In this document: in pieces, positions 42,003 to 50,056 of the stretch
Layout of the letters: each line of letters opens with the position of its first letter
How positions within the stretch are numbered: the first letter of the stretch is position 1
NCBI GenBank assembly: GCA_900549995.1
Contig: URQQ01000022.1
Span: 1 to 64,000, forward strand
Length of the DNA: 64,000 bases
Reading direction: 5' to 3'
Origin: an uncultured Lachnospiraceae bacterium
GTDB lineage: Bacteria > Bacillota > Clostridia > Lachnospirales > Lachnospiraceae
Notes under the pieces: model-generated
Databases searched by the model: none
The model's input: only the letters and a program-made list of their open reading frames with translations
Told to the model about the DNA's origin: nothing
Position numbers and translations under genes: made by a program

Positions 42003-43013
42003 TTACAATAACTGAATCCCGTTTTCTGAAGCGCATTTCATGATTTCCTCTGGCCAGATAGAAGACTGAACTTCTCCGATATGTGCTTTTCTGAGATAGA
42101 ACATGCAGATTCTGGACTGGCCGATACCGCCGCCTACAGTGTAGGGCAGTTCTCCATTCAGAAGTAACTTCTGAAATTCAAGTTCCGCGCGGTCTTCACA
42201 CCCGGAAGCTTTCAGCTGCCGTCTCAGAGCATCCTCATCGACACGGATTCCCATGGAGGAGAGTTCGAGGCCGATGTCAAGAGGAGGATAATATACAATG
42301 ATATCTCCGTTTAATTCCCAGTCATCATAGTCCGGCGCACGGCCGTCATGAGGTTTGCCGGAAGCCAGAGTTTTACCGATCTGGGAGATGAATACGACTC
42401 CCTTTTGTTTGGCAATCAGGTGTTCTCTTTCCTTTGGCGTTTTGTCTGGGTAGAGATCTTCAAGTTCCTGAGAGGTAATAAAATAGATTTCATCCGGCAG
42501 GATCTGTTCTATATAATTGTAACGTCTTGATATGTAATCCTCTGTCTCTTTCAAAGCACTGTATACTTTGCGGACTGTGTATTGGAGCGTCTCTGTATTG
42601 CGCTCTTCTCTGGAGATGATCTTTTCCCAGTCCCACTGGTCAACATAGATAGAATGGATATTATCTGTATCTTCATCCCGGCGGATGGCGCTCATATCCG
42701 TGTATAAACCTTCGCCTGAATGAAAACAGTAACGTTTCAGAGCATATCGTTTCCATTTTGCCAGGGAGTGTACAATTTCTACGATGTCATCCTGCTGTTC
42801 TTTAATTCCGAAAGCGACGGGTCTTTCGACACCGTTTAAGTTGTCGTTCAGTCCGGAAGATGGTTTTACAAAAAGCGGTGCAGATACTCGGGTAAGATGA
42901 AGTGACTTTGCAAGAGAACGTTCAAAATGGTCTTTGACTTCTTTGATTGCGACTTCTGTCTCCCGGATTGTGAGGGGAGAAGAGTAATCTGCGGGTATGA
43001 TTAGATTTTCCAT
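42003..43013 (-). CDS. asnA: Aspartate-ammonia ligase (asparagine synthetase A)
   Basis: ATP-dependent synthesis of asparagine from aspartate and ammonia. At 336 aa it has the class II aminoacyl-tRNA-synthetase-like fold. Recognisable blocks are VSAPLFVKPSSGLNDNLNG, VHSLAKWKRYAL, YVDQWDWEKII and GGGIGQSRICMFYLRKAHIG near the end. The minus-strand start ATG 43013 has AAGGAG upstream. It has its own promoter and the terminator shared with purA. Confidence 0.95.
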   Translation of the reverse strand: MENLIIPADYSSPLTIRETEVAIKEVKDHFERSLAKSLHLTRVSAPLFVKPSSGLNDNLNGVERPVAFGIKEQQDDIVEIVHSLAKWKRYALKRYCFHSGEGLYTDMSAIRRDEDTDNIHSIYVDQWDWEKIISREERNTETLQYTVRKVYSALKETEDYISRRYNYIEQILPDEIYFITSQELEDLYPDKTPKEREHLIAKQKGVVFISQIGKTLASGKPHDGRAPDYDDWELNGDIIVYYPPLDIGLELSSMGIRVDEDALRRQLKASGCEDRAELEFQKLLLNGELPYTVGGGIGQSRICMFYLRKAHIGEVQSSIWPEEIMKCASENGIQLL

Positions 43014-43080
43014 GGTTATAACTCCTTTGTCTGTGCGGCTGCCAGATTATAAATGCCAGCCGGTAAAATGCGTTAGTATT

Positions 43081-43110
43081 AGTTTAGTGTGCACAGGGAG
43101 GATCTGTCAA
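43081..43110 (-). promoter_or_regulatory. Promoter of asnA
   Basis: On the minus strand TTGACA (43110-43105), an 18-bp spacer and TAAACT (43086-43081). The rest of the gap 43014-43290 is AT-rich and shows no other clear element. Confidence 0.65.
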
Positions 43111-43290
43111 GTGTACGATTAGAATTTCTTAAGGTTTGCATTATATATTTTTTAGATTAGTGACACATGTTAGCCACAATTGAAAGATATAATAACTAAT
43201 GTGAACAAAAGGAAAAGAATTGGCATATGTTGAGGGAAGTAAACATATAATAATAGAGTCGGTATTTGACAAAGAAATGGAGGTATTATT

Positions 43291-43455
43291 ATGCAGCTAG
43301 GTGAAAAGCATAACAGCCAGGAGATAATATCTATGGAGGAGTACTTAAGCAAACGGCAGGCAATAAGGGAACAGGAGAAAAAGAAAAGCGGACGGTCAGG
43401 CAGTGCGTTTAACGGAAAAAGCTCCGCACTGATCTATGCGGAACTTTATGTGTAA
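43291..43455 (+). CDS. Small basic protein, 54 aa
   Basis: ATG 43291 follows GGAGG with seven bases of spacing and opens a 54-codon frame (starts MQLGEKHNSQ, ends ALIYAELYV) rich in Lys, Arg, Glu and Gln. It looks like a helical, soluble peptide with KREQEKKKSG-like charged stretches. No family is recognised. It lies between divergent asnA and a convergent membrane protein gene. The good ribosome site is the main support. Confidence 0.5.
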   Translation: MQLGEKHNSQEIISMEEYLSKRQAIREQEKKKSGRSGSAFNGKSSALIYAELYV

Positions 43456-43466
43456 CACCGCCTGAA

Positions 43467-43685
43467 TCATTTGGGATCAGAATCAGGATCGTCTTTTTTC
43501 GTAAGTCTGAAAATCAGGGTGTAGGCGTAGAGCAGTACAGGTACGAGAATTGTAAGTGCTATGGAAGTTTTTAAAAGTCCCAGTGACCGGGAGTGGTCGA
43601 TGAATGCGAAAACCAGGGTACTTACATACATTCCGGCCAGAAGGATTACACCAAGGATTGCGAGAATCCGTCTTGTTTTTTTCAT
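43467..43685 (-). CDS. Small two-helix membrane protein
   Basis: A 72-aa protein with two membrane segments (about residues 7-29 and 37-60) and a short acidic end KKDDPDSDPK. AAGGATG precedes ATG 43685 on the minus strand. Such small two-segment proteins are common in Lachnospiraceae. Function unknown. Confidence 0.65.
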   Translation of the reverse strand: MKKTRRILAILGVILLAGMYVSTLVFAFIDHSRSLGLLKTSIALTILVPVLLYAYTLIFRLTKKDDPDSDPK

Positions 43686-43790
43686 TTAGAATCATCCTTT
43701 GCAAAGTATTTAAATGTGACAGGGTCAAAATACCTTTTGACCCTTTCATCATATTATATAAAGAAACCAGGAAAAAAGCAAATTGTATCT

Positions 43791-43829
43791 AAAACCCCTG
43801 TCTGGACGTGGTCCAAGGACAGGGGTTTT
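43791..43829. promoter_or_regulatory. Strong hairpin between divergent genes
   Basis: AAAACCCCTGTC (43791-43802) pairs with GACAGGGGTTTT (43818-43829), and the loop holds an inner TGGAC/GTCCA stem, giving about 17 bp in all. It looks like a bidirectional terminator, yet lies between the starts of divergent genes. It could end + strand transcripts from 43291 that run antisense through 43467-43685. Confidence 0.6.
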
Positions 43830-43891
43830 GACCGCAGAGGGTGTATGAAGGGACAATGACGGGTGTGTCAGTACAGAATATGATCAATTGA

Positions 43892-43920
43892 TTGAAAAAA
43901 GAAAAAAAATAGTATATAAT
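43892..43920 (+). promoter_or_regulatory. Promoter of the SEC-C protein gene
   Basis: TTGAAA (43892-43897), a 17-bp spacer and perfect TATAAT (43915-43920), 43 bases before the ATG. Confidence 0.7.
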
Positions 43921-43962
43921 AGGGCTTACGAAATCGAAATCAGTACAAAGGAGTATATAACA

Positions 43963-44463
43963 ATGAGTTTATTAGATCAATGGAGAGATACCGCGTATTC
44001 AAAAGATATGACAAGAGAGCAGCTTGAAAAGTTCTGGGGAACTTACTTTGGAATTGAAAAAGCAATTTACGAACAGCTGCTGGATCACCCGGATGAAGAA
44101 GTAAAGGGTACAGTAAAAGAACTTGCAGAAAAATATGAAATTGAAGTATTTACAATGACAGGATTTCTGGATGGGATCAACGACAGCTTAAAAGAGCCAA
44201 ACCCAATTGAAGAAATGGAAGAGGATACCGTTGTAAGTTTGGCATTTGATAAGGAAAAACTGTACAAAAATATGGTGGATGCCAAGGCTGACTGGTTATA
44301 TGAACTTCCGCAGTGGAAAGAAATATTCTCAGACGAAAAATTAAAAGAATTATATAAAGAGCAGAAGAATGCAGGAACCGTACGGAAAGGGAAAAAGGTC
44401 GGAAGAAATGACCAGTGCCCTTGCGGAAGTGGTAAAAAGTATAAACACTGCTGCGGTAAATAA
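43963..44463 (+). CDS. SEC-C motif-containing protein
   Basis: A 166-aa protein. The C-terminus carries the SEC-C zinc motif CPCGSGKKYKHCCGK, as at the end of SecA, where it binds zinc and contacts partners such as SecB or ribosomes. The N-terminal ~140 residues are helical and acidic (FWGTYFGIEKAIYEQLL), without a domain name I recognise. ATG 43963 has an AAAGGAG site. Its stop overlaps the start of the DUF218 gene (TAATG), so the two are translationally coupled. Confidence 0.85.
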   Translation: MSLLDQWRDTAYSKDMTREQLEKFWGTYFGIEKAIYEQLLDHPDEEVKGTVKELAEKYEIEVFTMTGFLDGINDSLKEPNPIEEMEEDTVVSLAFDKEKLYKNMVDAKADWLYELPQWKEIFSDEKLKELYKEQKNAGTVRKGKKVGRNDQCPCGSGKKYKHCCGK

Positions 44464-45200
44464 TGACAGTTTTTACAATTGTCCTGACGGCTGCAGGTGC
44501 AGCGAGTCTTCTGTACTATCTGCTGATGCTTCTGTATACGAAAAGATGGACAACTACTTTTTCCTGGTTCTTTGCGGTGTTTGGAGCAGGCAATCTTGGT
44601 CTTGCCTGGGCGCTTGGATTCTGCAGTGACTTTGTACGCAGGGCGGTGTTCATTCTGTACAGTGCTTACTGGATTGTAATGCTTGCTGTGCTGGTATGGA
44701 TTATAGGTGCGATGAGAGCAAAGACTCCTGGGGACCTTGACTGGATCATTGTACTCGGCGCACAGGTCCGCGGCACTAAAATTACCAATTCCCTGAAAAG
44801 GCGGCTTGATGCTGCGGCTTTTTATCTTTCTGAAAATAAAAATACAAAGGTGATTGTTTCCGGGGGTCAGGGAAAGGGCGAAGCGGTGACAGAGGCATTT
44901 GCCATGGCAGAGTATCTGGAAAGCTGTGGAATCAGCCGTGAAAGGATTTATCTGGAAGACAAGTCGGAGTCAACACGGCAGAATCTGGAATTTTCAGCAG
45001 AAATTATAAAAGAAAAATTTAAAACCGTAGGGATTGCCACGAATAACTTTCATGTACGCCGGGCGCTTCTGCTGGCGGAAAGACTTGGGTATCAGCAGGT
45101 GTACGGGATAAGTGCAAGTTCGAATCCTGTCGTTCTTTTGAACTATATGGTGAGAGAGTTTTTTGCGATAGTTCAGTTTGTTATAAAAAAAGAGCGTTGA
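44463..45200 (+). CDS. YdcF/SanA-like membrane protein (DUF218)
   Basis: A 245-aa protein. Three N-terminal membrane segments (about 3-25, 31-50, 56-82) are followed by an ElyC/SanA/YdcF domain: DWIIVLGAQVRG near residue 93, KVIVSGGQGKGE and EDKSESTRQNLEFS. In Gram-negative relatives this domain is linked to envelope and lipid-carrier homeostasis; the chemistry is unsettled. The start overlaps the SEC-C stop by one base, and its stop overlaps the -35 box of the following T-box promoter. Confidence 0.85.
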   Translation: MTVFTIVLTAAGAASLLYYLLMLLYTKRWTTTFSWFFAVFGAGNLGLAWALGFCSDFVRRAVFILYSAYWIVMLAVLVWIIGAMRAKTPGDLDWIIVLGAQVRGTKITNSLKRRLDAAAFYLSENKNTKVIVSGGQGKGEAVTEAFAMAEYLESCGISRERIYLEDKSESTRQNLEFSAEIIKEKFKTVGIATNNFHVRRALLLAERLGYQQVYGISASSNPVVLLNYMVREFFAIVQFVIKKER

Positions 45201-45224
45201 CAAATGACAGGCGGATGCTATAAT
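45197..45224 (+). promoter_or_regulatory. Promoter of the Thr T-box operon
   Basis: Consensus TTGACA (45197-45202, overlapping the previous stop codon), a 16-bp spacer and perfect TATAAT (45219-45224). Confidence 0.85.
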
Positions 45225-45230
45225 AAATGC

Positions 45231-45474
45231 ATATATTTGAACGCGCAGATGAGACGAGTAGGATGTGAATGGATACAGAGAGAGAAGCATACGGTGGAAG
45301 CTTCTTATCGCGGAAACATCTGAAGACTACCTCGGAGCGGCTGAAAAACAGTCCGGTGATTCCGTTATCATCATAATAAGTGGTTCTGACAGTGTCAGTA
45401 CAATCAGGGTGGAACCGCGAGAAGAACAACTCGTCCCTTGCAGTGATCAATGATCATTGCAGGGGGCTTTTTTC
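45231..45474 (+). promoter_or_regulatory. T-box leader, threonine specifier
   Basis: T-box sequence TGGAACCGCG at 45410-45419 is followed by a terminator with arms around CCCTTGCAGTGATC and GATCATTGCAGGG, then T6 (45434-45473). The specifier region reads GAAGACTACC. By analogy with the Cys leader (GAAG-TGC-A), the codon is ACT (45326-45328); the alternative ACC (45329-45331) also codes Thr. thrS lies three genes downstream, which supports Thr. Confidence 0.9.
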
Positions 45475-45507
45475 ATTTATGTAAGATGTTATAAAGGAGG
45501 AGAACTG

Positions 45508-46362
45508 ATGAATCATATGTATGACTGTTATGTGCTGAACAATGGCCTTGAGATTCCGTGCATTGGTTTCGGGACATACAAGGCGGCAGAAGGAGAAGAC
45601 ATCAAAGTACTGAGCATGGCAATTGATGCCGGATACCGGTATTTTGACACTGCATCTTTTTACGGAACAGAAACGTATCTCGGAGAAGCGATAAAGAACA
45701 GCGGCATGAAGCGTGAGGAGTTTTTTATCACATCTAAGATGTGGAAAGAAGAGATGGGGTATGAGAATACTCTTCAGGCATTTGACAGGACGCTTGAAAA
45801 TTTGAAGACGGATTATCTGGATCTGTATCTGATCCACTGGCCAAGGCCGTCTCTGGAATATGAAGACTGGAGGGGACTGGACAAAGAGACATGGAGAGCG
45901 ATGGAACAGCTTTATCGCGAGGGAAAAGTAAAAGCGATCGGGCTGAGTAATTTCCTTCCGCATCATATCGAGAATCTGCTGGAGAGCTGCACGGTGGTAC
46001 CGGCGGTAAATCAGCTGGAATTCCATCCCGGATATTCCCAGGAGGCAGCAGTCAGGTACTGTGAGGAAAAGAATATACGCGTACAGGGATGGAGCCCGCT
46101 TGGCAGAAGAAGACTGATGAATGAGCTGCTGATTCAGGAACTTGCCGGGAAGTACAGTGTTTCCAAAGCGCAGATTTGTCTTCGGTATGCACTGCAGAGG
46201 GGTGTCATTCCTCTTCCGAAATCCTCCTCCTTTGAACGGATGAAAGAGAACCAGGATATTTTCTCTTTTGAAATCAGCAAGGAGGATATGTACCGGCTGG
46301 AGACGATGCCGCAGACTGGATGGTCAGGAGAACATCCGGACCGGGCACGGGAAGCCGTATAA
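45508..46362 (+). CDS. Aldo/keto reductase
   Basis: NADPH-dependent TIM-barrel reductase of 284 aa. The catalytic tetrad is visible as Asp (FDTASFYGTE), Tyr in SFYG, Lys in ITSKMW and His in LIHWPRP. The cofactor end block IPLPKSSSFERMKEN is typical of AKR5-like bacterial enzymes. ATG 45508 follows AAAGGAGG. It is the first gene under the threonine T-box, an unexpected cargo. It may reduce a carbonyl compound such as methylglyoxal or an aldehyde linked to threonine catabolism, which is not shown by sequence. Confidence 0.9.
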   Translation: MNHMYDCYVLNNGLEIPCIGFGTYKAAEGEDIKVLSMAIDAGYRYFDTASFYGTETYLGEAIKNSGMKREEFFITSKMWKEEMGYENTLQAFDRTLENLKTDYLDLYLIHWPRPSLEYEDWRGLDKETWRAMEQLYREGKVKAIGLSNFLPHHIENLLESCTVVPAVNQLEFHPGYSQEAAVRYCEEKNIRVQGWSPLGRRRLMNELLIQELAGKYSVSKAQICLRYALQRGVIPLPKSSSFERMKENQDIFSFEISKEDMYRLETMPQTGWSGEHPDRAREAV

Positions 46363-46425
46363 TCTTATGGAAAATGTGACTGGGAATAAGGATAGAACTA
46401 TCCGCCTGATGTGAGGAGAATGAAA

Positions 46426-47094
46426 ATGAGAAAAACAGTGGTAATAAATGAAGAGATGAAAAACAAGTGGCCGGCTGTCCGTGTGGGATGCCTTCAGTAT
46501 CGGGTGAATGTCGGGAAGAAAAATGAAGAACTGTGGAAATATCTGAAACAGCACACATTCAAAGAAGTAAGGAACCAGCTGTTCGATTACAGTGTAAATG
46601 AGATCCCGAATATCAAAGAGTCAAGAAGTGCCTATAAAGCATTTGGCAAAGACCCAAGCAGATACAGGGTATCTTCCGAGGCTTTGATCCGCCGGATCGG
46701 GCAGGGAAAGGGACTCTATGAAGTCAATACGGTGGTGGATGTAAATAATCTGATTTCCATACAGTCAGGGTTCTCGGTGGGATCTTACGATACGGCAAAG
46801 ATCGCCGATGAGCTGGAATTTCGGATTGGCAGAGAAGGCGAAACGTATAAAGGGATCGGAAAAGATGTGTTGAATATCGAATTCCTTCCGGTGATTGCCG
46901 ACAGTGAAGGGGCAGTCGGAAGCTCAACCAGTGACTCGGAGCGGGCAATGATCACAGAAGATGCAATGGAGGTTCTGACATTGATTTATTCATTTTCAGA
47001 GAATGAGGATCTGGAAAAGGCATTAGAGTATGGGGCGGCATATTTTGAGAAATATGCAGGAGCCAGAGACATGGAAAGCTGGATTGTCGGATAG
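46426..47094 (+). CDS. B3/B4 domain protein (tRNA-editing-like)
   Basis: A 222-aa stand-alone relative of the B3/B4 editing domain of phenylalanyl-tRNA synthetase beta subunit. Recognisable parts are AYKAFGKDPSRYRVSSEALIRR and LYEVNTVVDVNNLISIQSG near residues 70-115, and the end block SEGAVGSSTSDSERAMI. Related free-standing proteins are thought to clear mischarged tRNAs or bind tRNA. Its place in the Thr T-box operon with thrS supports a role in threonyl-tRNA quality control; that is inference. Confidence 0.85.
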   Translation: MRKTVVINEEMKNKWPAVRVGCLQYRVNVGKKNEELWKYLKQHTFKEVRNQLFDYSVNEIPNIKESRSAYKAFGKDPSRYRVSSEALIRRIGQGKGLYEVNTVVDVNNLISIQSGFSVGSYDTAKIADELEFRIGREGETYKGIGKDVLNIEFLPVIADSEGAVGSSTSDSERAMITEDAMEVLTLIYSFSENEDLEKALEYGAAYFEKYAGARDMESWIVG

Positions 47095-47102
47095 GAGAGA
47101 AT

Positions 47103-47546
47103 ATGGAATTGTACAGGCATAAAGTGCAGTATTATGAGACGGATCAGATGGGGATTGTGCATCATTCCAATTATATCCGGTGGTTTGAAGAAGCAAGGAC
47201 GTACCTGATGGAAGAGTTGGGGCTTTCTTATGGCCAGATGGAGCAGGAAGGCATCATATGCCCGGTTCTGTCTGCACAGGCAAAGTATCTGAAAATGGTG
47301 CATTTTGGGGAGACAGTAAAGATTGCCGCCATTGTCAAAGAATACAATGGAATTAAAATGACACTGGAATATCAGGTGATGGATCTGGAAGAAAAGGTCG
47401 TGTATACAGAAGGAGAGACACAGCATTGCTTCCTGGAACAGGAAAGCGGGCGGCCAATTTCACTGAAAAGAAAGTCTCCTCATTTTCATGAGATGTTTCA
47501 GAACAGCATGGAAGAAGAAAAGCATAGAAAATCGACAGAGAGGTAG
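47103..47546 (+). CDS. Acyl-CoA thioesterase (YbgC/4-hydroxybenzoyl-CoA type)
   Basis: Hot-dog fold thioesterase of 147 aa. The catalytic Asp is in YYETDQMGIVHHSNYIRW (residues ~10-27), the classic start of this family, followed by FEEARTYLMEELG. It would hydrolyse a short or aromatic acyl-CoA. It lies eight bases after the B3/B4 gene and six bases before thrS, so it is firmly inside the T-box operon. The link to threonine is not obvious. Confidence 0.88.
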   Translation: MELYRHKVQYYETDQMGIVHHSNYIRWFEEARTYLMEELGLSYGQMEQEGIICPVLSAQAKYLKMVHFGETVKIAAIVKEYNGIKMTLEYQVMDLEEKVVYTEGETQHCFLEQESGRPISLKRKSPHFHEMFQNSMEEEKHRKSTER

Positions 47547-47552
47547 AATAAA

Positions 47553-49517
47553 ATGAAAATTACATTAAAGGATGGTTCCGTCAAAGAATACGGACAGAGT
47601 ATGAGAGCAGTGGATATTGCAGCAGATATCAGCGATGGATTAAGAAGGGCTGCAACTGCTGTTGAGATCAATGGAGAAGTGAGAGATCTTCGCACAGTCA
47701 TTTCAGAAGACTGTGAACTTAACATTCTTACAGCGAATGACGAAAAGGGGCTTGCAGCTTTAAGACATACGGTATCACATGTGATGGCGGAGGCTGTAAA
47801 ACGGCTCTATCCGGAAGCGAAACTTGCGATTGGGCCATCCATTGATACTGGATTTTACTATGATTTTGAGTGTGACCCATTTTCAAAGGAAGATCTGGAT
47901 GCAATTGAAAAAGAGATGAAGAAAATCATCAAAGAAGGTGCCGAACTTAAAAAGTTCGAACTACCGAGGGAAGAAGCTGTCAAATATATGGAAGACAGAA
48001 AGGAACCATATAAAGTGGAACTGATCAGAGATCTTCCGGAAGATGCAGTGATTTCCTTCTACAGTCAGGGAGACTTCACCGACTTGTGCGCAGGGCCGCA
48101 TCTGATGAATACGAAGCAGATCAAAGCATTTAAACTGATCTCATCTTCCGGCGCTTACTGGAGAGGCGATGAGAAAAATAAGATGCTTGTCCGCATTTAT
48201 GGAACAGCATTTCCGAAAAAAGAGCAGCTCAATGAATATCTGGAACAGCTTGAAGAGGCAAAGAAACGTGACCACAATAAGCTGGGACGCGAGATGGGGA
48301 TCTTTGCGACTGTGGATGTGATTGGACAGGGACTTCCGCTTCTGATGCCAAAAGGCGCCCAGATGATTCAGACTCTGCAGAGATGGATCGAGGATGAGGA
48401 AGCAAAGCGCGGTTATATGCGCACGAAAACTCCATTGATGGCGAAAAAGGATCTGTATGTGATTTCTGATCATTGGGAACATTATAAAGAAGGAATGTTT
48501 GTGCTTGGAGATGAAGAAAAAGACGATGAAGTATTTGCCCTGCGTCCTATGACATGCCCATTCCAGTATTATGTATACAAACAGAGCCAGAAAAGTTACC
48601 GTGATCTTCCGTGCCGTTATGGAGAGACATCCACATTATTCCGGAATGAAGAGTCCGGCGAGATGCATGGACTGACCAGAGTCAGACAGTTTACAATCTC
48701 AGAAGGGCATCTTGTAGTGACGCCGGAACAGATTGAAGAAGAATTCAAAGGCTGCGTGGACCTTGCAAAATACTGTCTCACTACACTTGGGCTGGAAGAG
48801 GATGTGACATACCGTCTGTCGCTTTCTGATCCGAACCATATGGAAAAATATCTTGGAGACAGAGAGACCTGGGATAAAGTAGAAGGTATGATGAGGACAA
48901 TTCTGAAACACATTCAGATTGATTATACAGAGGCGGAAGATGAAGCAGCATTCTATGGACCGAAACTTGATATCCAGGCAAAAAATGTCTATGGAAAAGA
49001 AGACACAATGATCACCATTCAGCTGGATATGTTCCTTGCAGAACGTTTTGATATGACATTTGTAGATAAAGACGGGGAAAAGAAACGCCCTTACATTATC
49101 CACCGTACTTCTGTGGGATGTTATGAGAGAACGCTTGCCTGGCTGATTGAAAAATATGCCGGATTATTCCCGACATGGCTTTGTCCTGAGCAGGTCAGAG
49201 TTCTTCCGATTTCAGAAAAATATCATGAGTACGCCAATGAGGTGGCTGATGCACTGAAGGCAAATGATATCAGATGTACAGTTGATGAGAGAGCTGAGAA
49301 GATCGGATATAAAATCCGTGAGACAAGACTCGATAAAGTTCCTTATATGCTTGTCGTAGGTGCAAAAGAAGAGGAAGAAAAAACGGTATCTGTCAGAAGC
49401 AGATTCAAAGGAGACGAAGGTTCTAAAATTCTGGATGAATTTATCAATGACATATGCAGAGAGATCCGTACAAAAGAAATACGTAAAATTGAGCAGGAAG
49501 AGAAAAAACAGGCATAA
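47553..49517 (+). CDS. thrS: Threonyl-tRNA synthetase
   Basis: Class II synthetase of 654 aa. Domains in order: TGS (1-62), editing domain with HTVSHVMAEAVKRLYP (~74-89) and DLCAGPHL (~178), catalytic core with zinc-Cys in MTCPFQYY, motif 2 FRNEESGEMHGLTRVRQF, and motif 3 (HRTSVGCYERTLAWLIE). The anticodon-binding domain is at the end. ATG 47553 follows GAGAGGT. Expected control is by the Thr T-box at 45231, with uncharged tRNA-Thr raising expression; no closer promoter or leader is visible before the gene. Confidence 0.96.
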   Translation: MKITLKDGSVKEYGQSMRAVDIAADISDGLRRAATAVEINGEVRDLRTVISEDCELNILTANDEKGLAALRHTVSHVMAEAVKRLYPEAKLAIGPSIDTGFYYDFECDPFSKEDLDAIEKEMKKIIKEGAELKKFELPREEAVKYMEDRKEPYKVELIRDLPEDAVISFYSQGDFTDLCAGPHLMNTKQIKAFKLISSSGAYWRGDEKNKMLVRIYGTAFPKKEQLNEYLEQLEEAKKRDHNKLGREMGIFATVDVIGQGLPLLMPKGAQMIQTLQRWIEDEEAKRGYMRTKTPLMAKKDLYVISDHWEHYKEGMFVLGDEEKDDEVFALRPMTCPFQYYVYKQSQKSYRDLPCRYGETSTLFRNEESGEMHGLTRVRQFTISEGHLVVTPEQIEEEFKGCVDLAKYCLTTLGLEEDVTYRLSLSDPNHMEKYLGDRETWDKVEGMMRTILKHIQIDYTEAEDEAAFYGPKLDIQAKNVYGKEDTMITIQLDMFLAERFDMTFVDKDGEKKRPYIIHRTSVGCYERTLAWLIEKYAGLFPTWLCPEQVRVLPISEKYHEYANEVADALKANDIRCTVDERAEKIGYKIRETRLDKVPYMLVVGAKEEEEKTVSVRSRFKGDEGSKILDEFINDICREIRTKEIRKIEQEEKKQA

Positions 49518-49579
49518 GTAATTTCCATTTGGGCATAATACCTCTTGAAATCAGAAGGAAATAAAGGAGGTATTTGAAA

Positions 49580-49894
49580 ATGCCAGAATTAAAATGTACA
49601 GTACAGACATGCCAGCACAACAAACAGTTTTACTGTGACCTTGATGCCATCAAAGTAGAAGGTAATACAGCAAGAAAAGCAGATGAGACATGCTGTGGAA
49701 GCTTTGTAGAGAGAAAAGAAGGAAGTTACAGCAATGTAACAGGGGAAGCATCTCCAACAAGCAAGATTGACTGTAAGGCAACAGAGTGTATGTATAACTG
49801 TGATTGTAAGTGTCATGCCGGAAAAATCAGCGTGGAAGGAAGCCAGGCCTGTCATTGTGACCAGACAGAATGTGCAAGTTTCTGCTGTAAATAA
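49580..49894 (+). CDS. DUF1540 double-domain protein
   Basis: A 104-aa protein with two Cys-rich DUF1540 units. The first is LKCTVQTCQHNKQFYC ... CCGSF (residues 4-36), the second IDCKATECMYNCDCKC ... CHCDQTECASF (56-100). Eighteen or so cysteines in pairs suggest metal binding. AAAGGAGG precedes the ATG at 49580. It is a single gene with its own terminator. The family is common in Clostridia; its function is unknown. Confidence 0.85.
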   Translation: MPELKCTVQTCQHNKQFYCDLDAIKVEGNTARKADETCCGSFVERKEGSYSNVTGEASPTSKIDCKATECMYNCDCKCHAGKISVEGSQACHCDQTECASFCCK

Positions 49895-49902
49895 TACCGG
49901 GG

Positions 49903-49942
49903 AAATCCCTGAAGTACCAGATCGGTGCCTCAGGGATTTTTT
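49903..49942 (+). terminator. Terminator of the DUF1540 gene
   Basis: AAATCCCTGA (49903-49912) and TCAGGGATTT (49930-49939), then further T. Confidence 0.88.
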
Positions 49943-49974
49943 GTGTTATGGAAAACCTCACAGAAAACACGCTG

Positions 49975-50004
49975 TTGACGTGTCTGGGGCTTGCGGGTTA
50001 TAAT
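49975..50004 (+). promoter_or_regulatory. Promoter of the AI-2E-family transporter gene
   Basis: TTGACG (49975-49980), an 18-bp spacer and perfect TATAAT (49999-50004). It overlaps the most upstream possible ATG (49991), which rules that start out. Confidence 0.7.
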
Positions 50005-50056
50005 GACTCTATATGTTGGAAAGGAGTCCGTAAGTTGGAAATTACTTAAGGGCAAT

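Noticed and set aside
49991..50056. Upstream ATG for the AI-2E transporter
   Set aside because: It lies between the -35 and -10 boxes of the apparent promoter, so it cannot be on that transcript.
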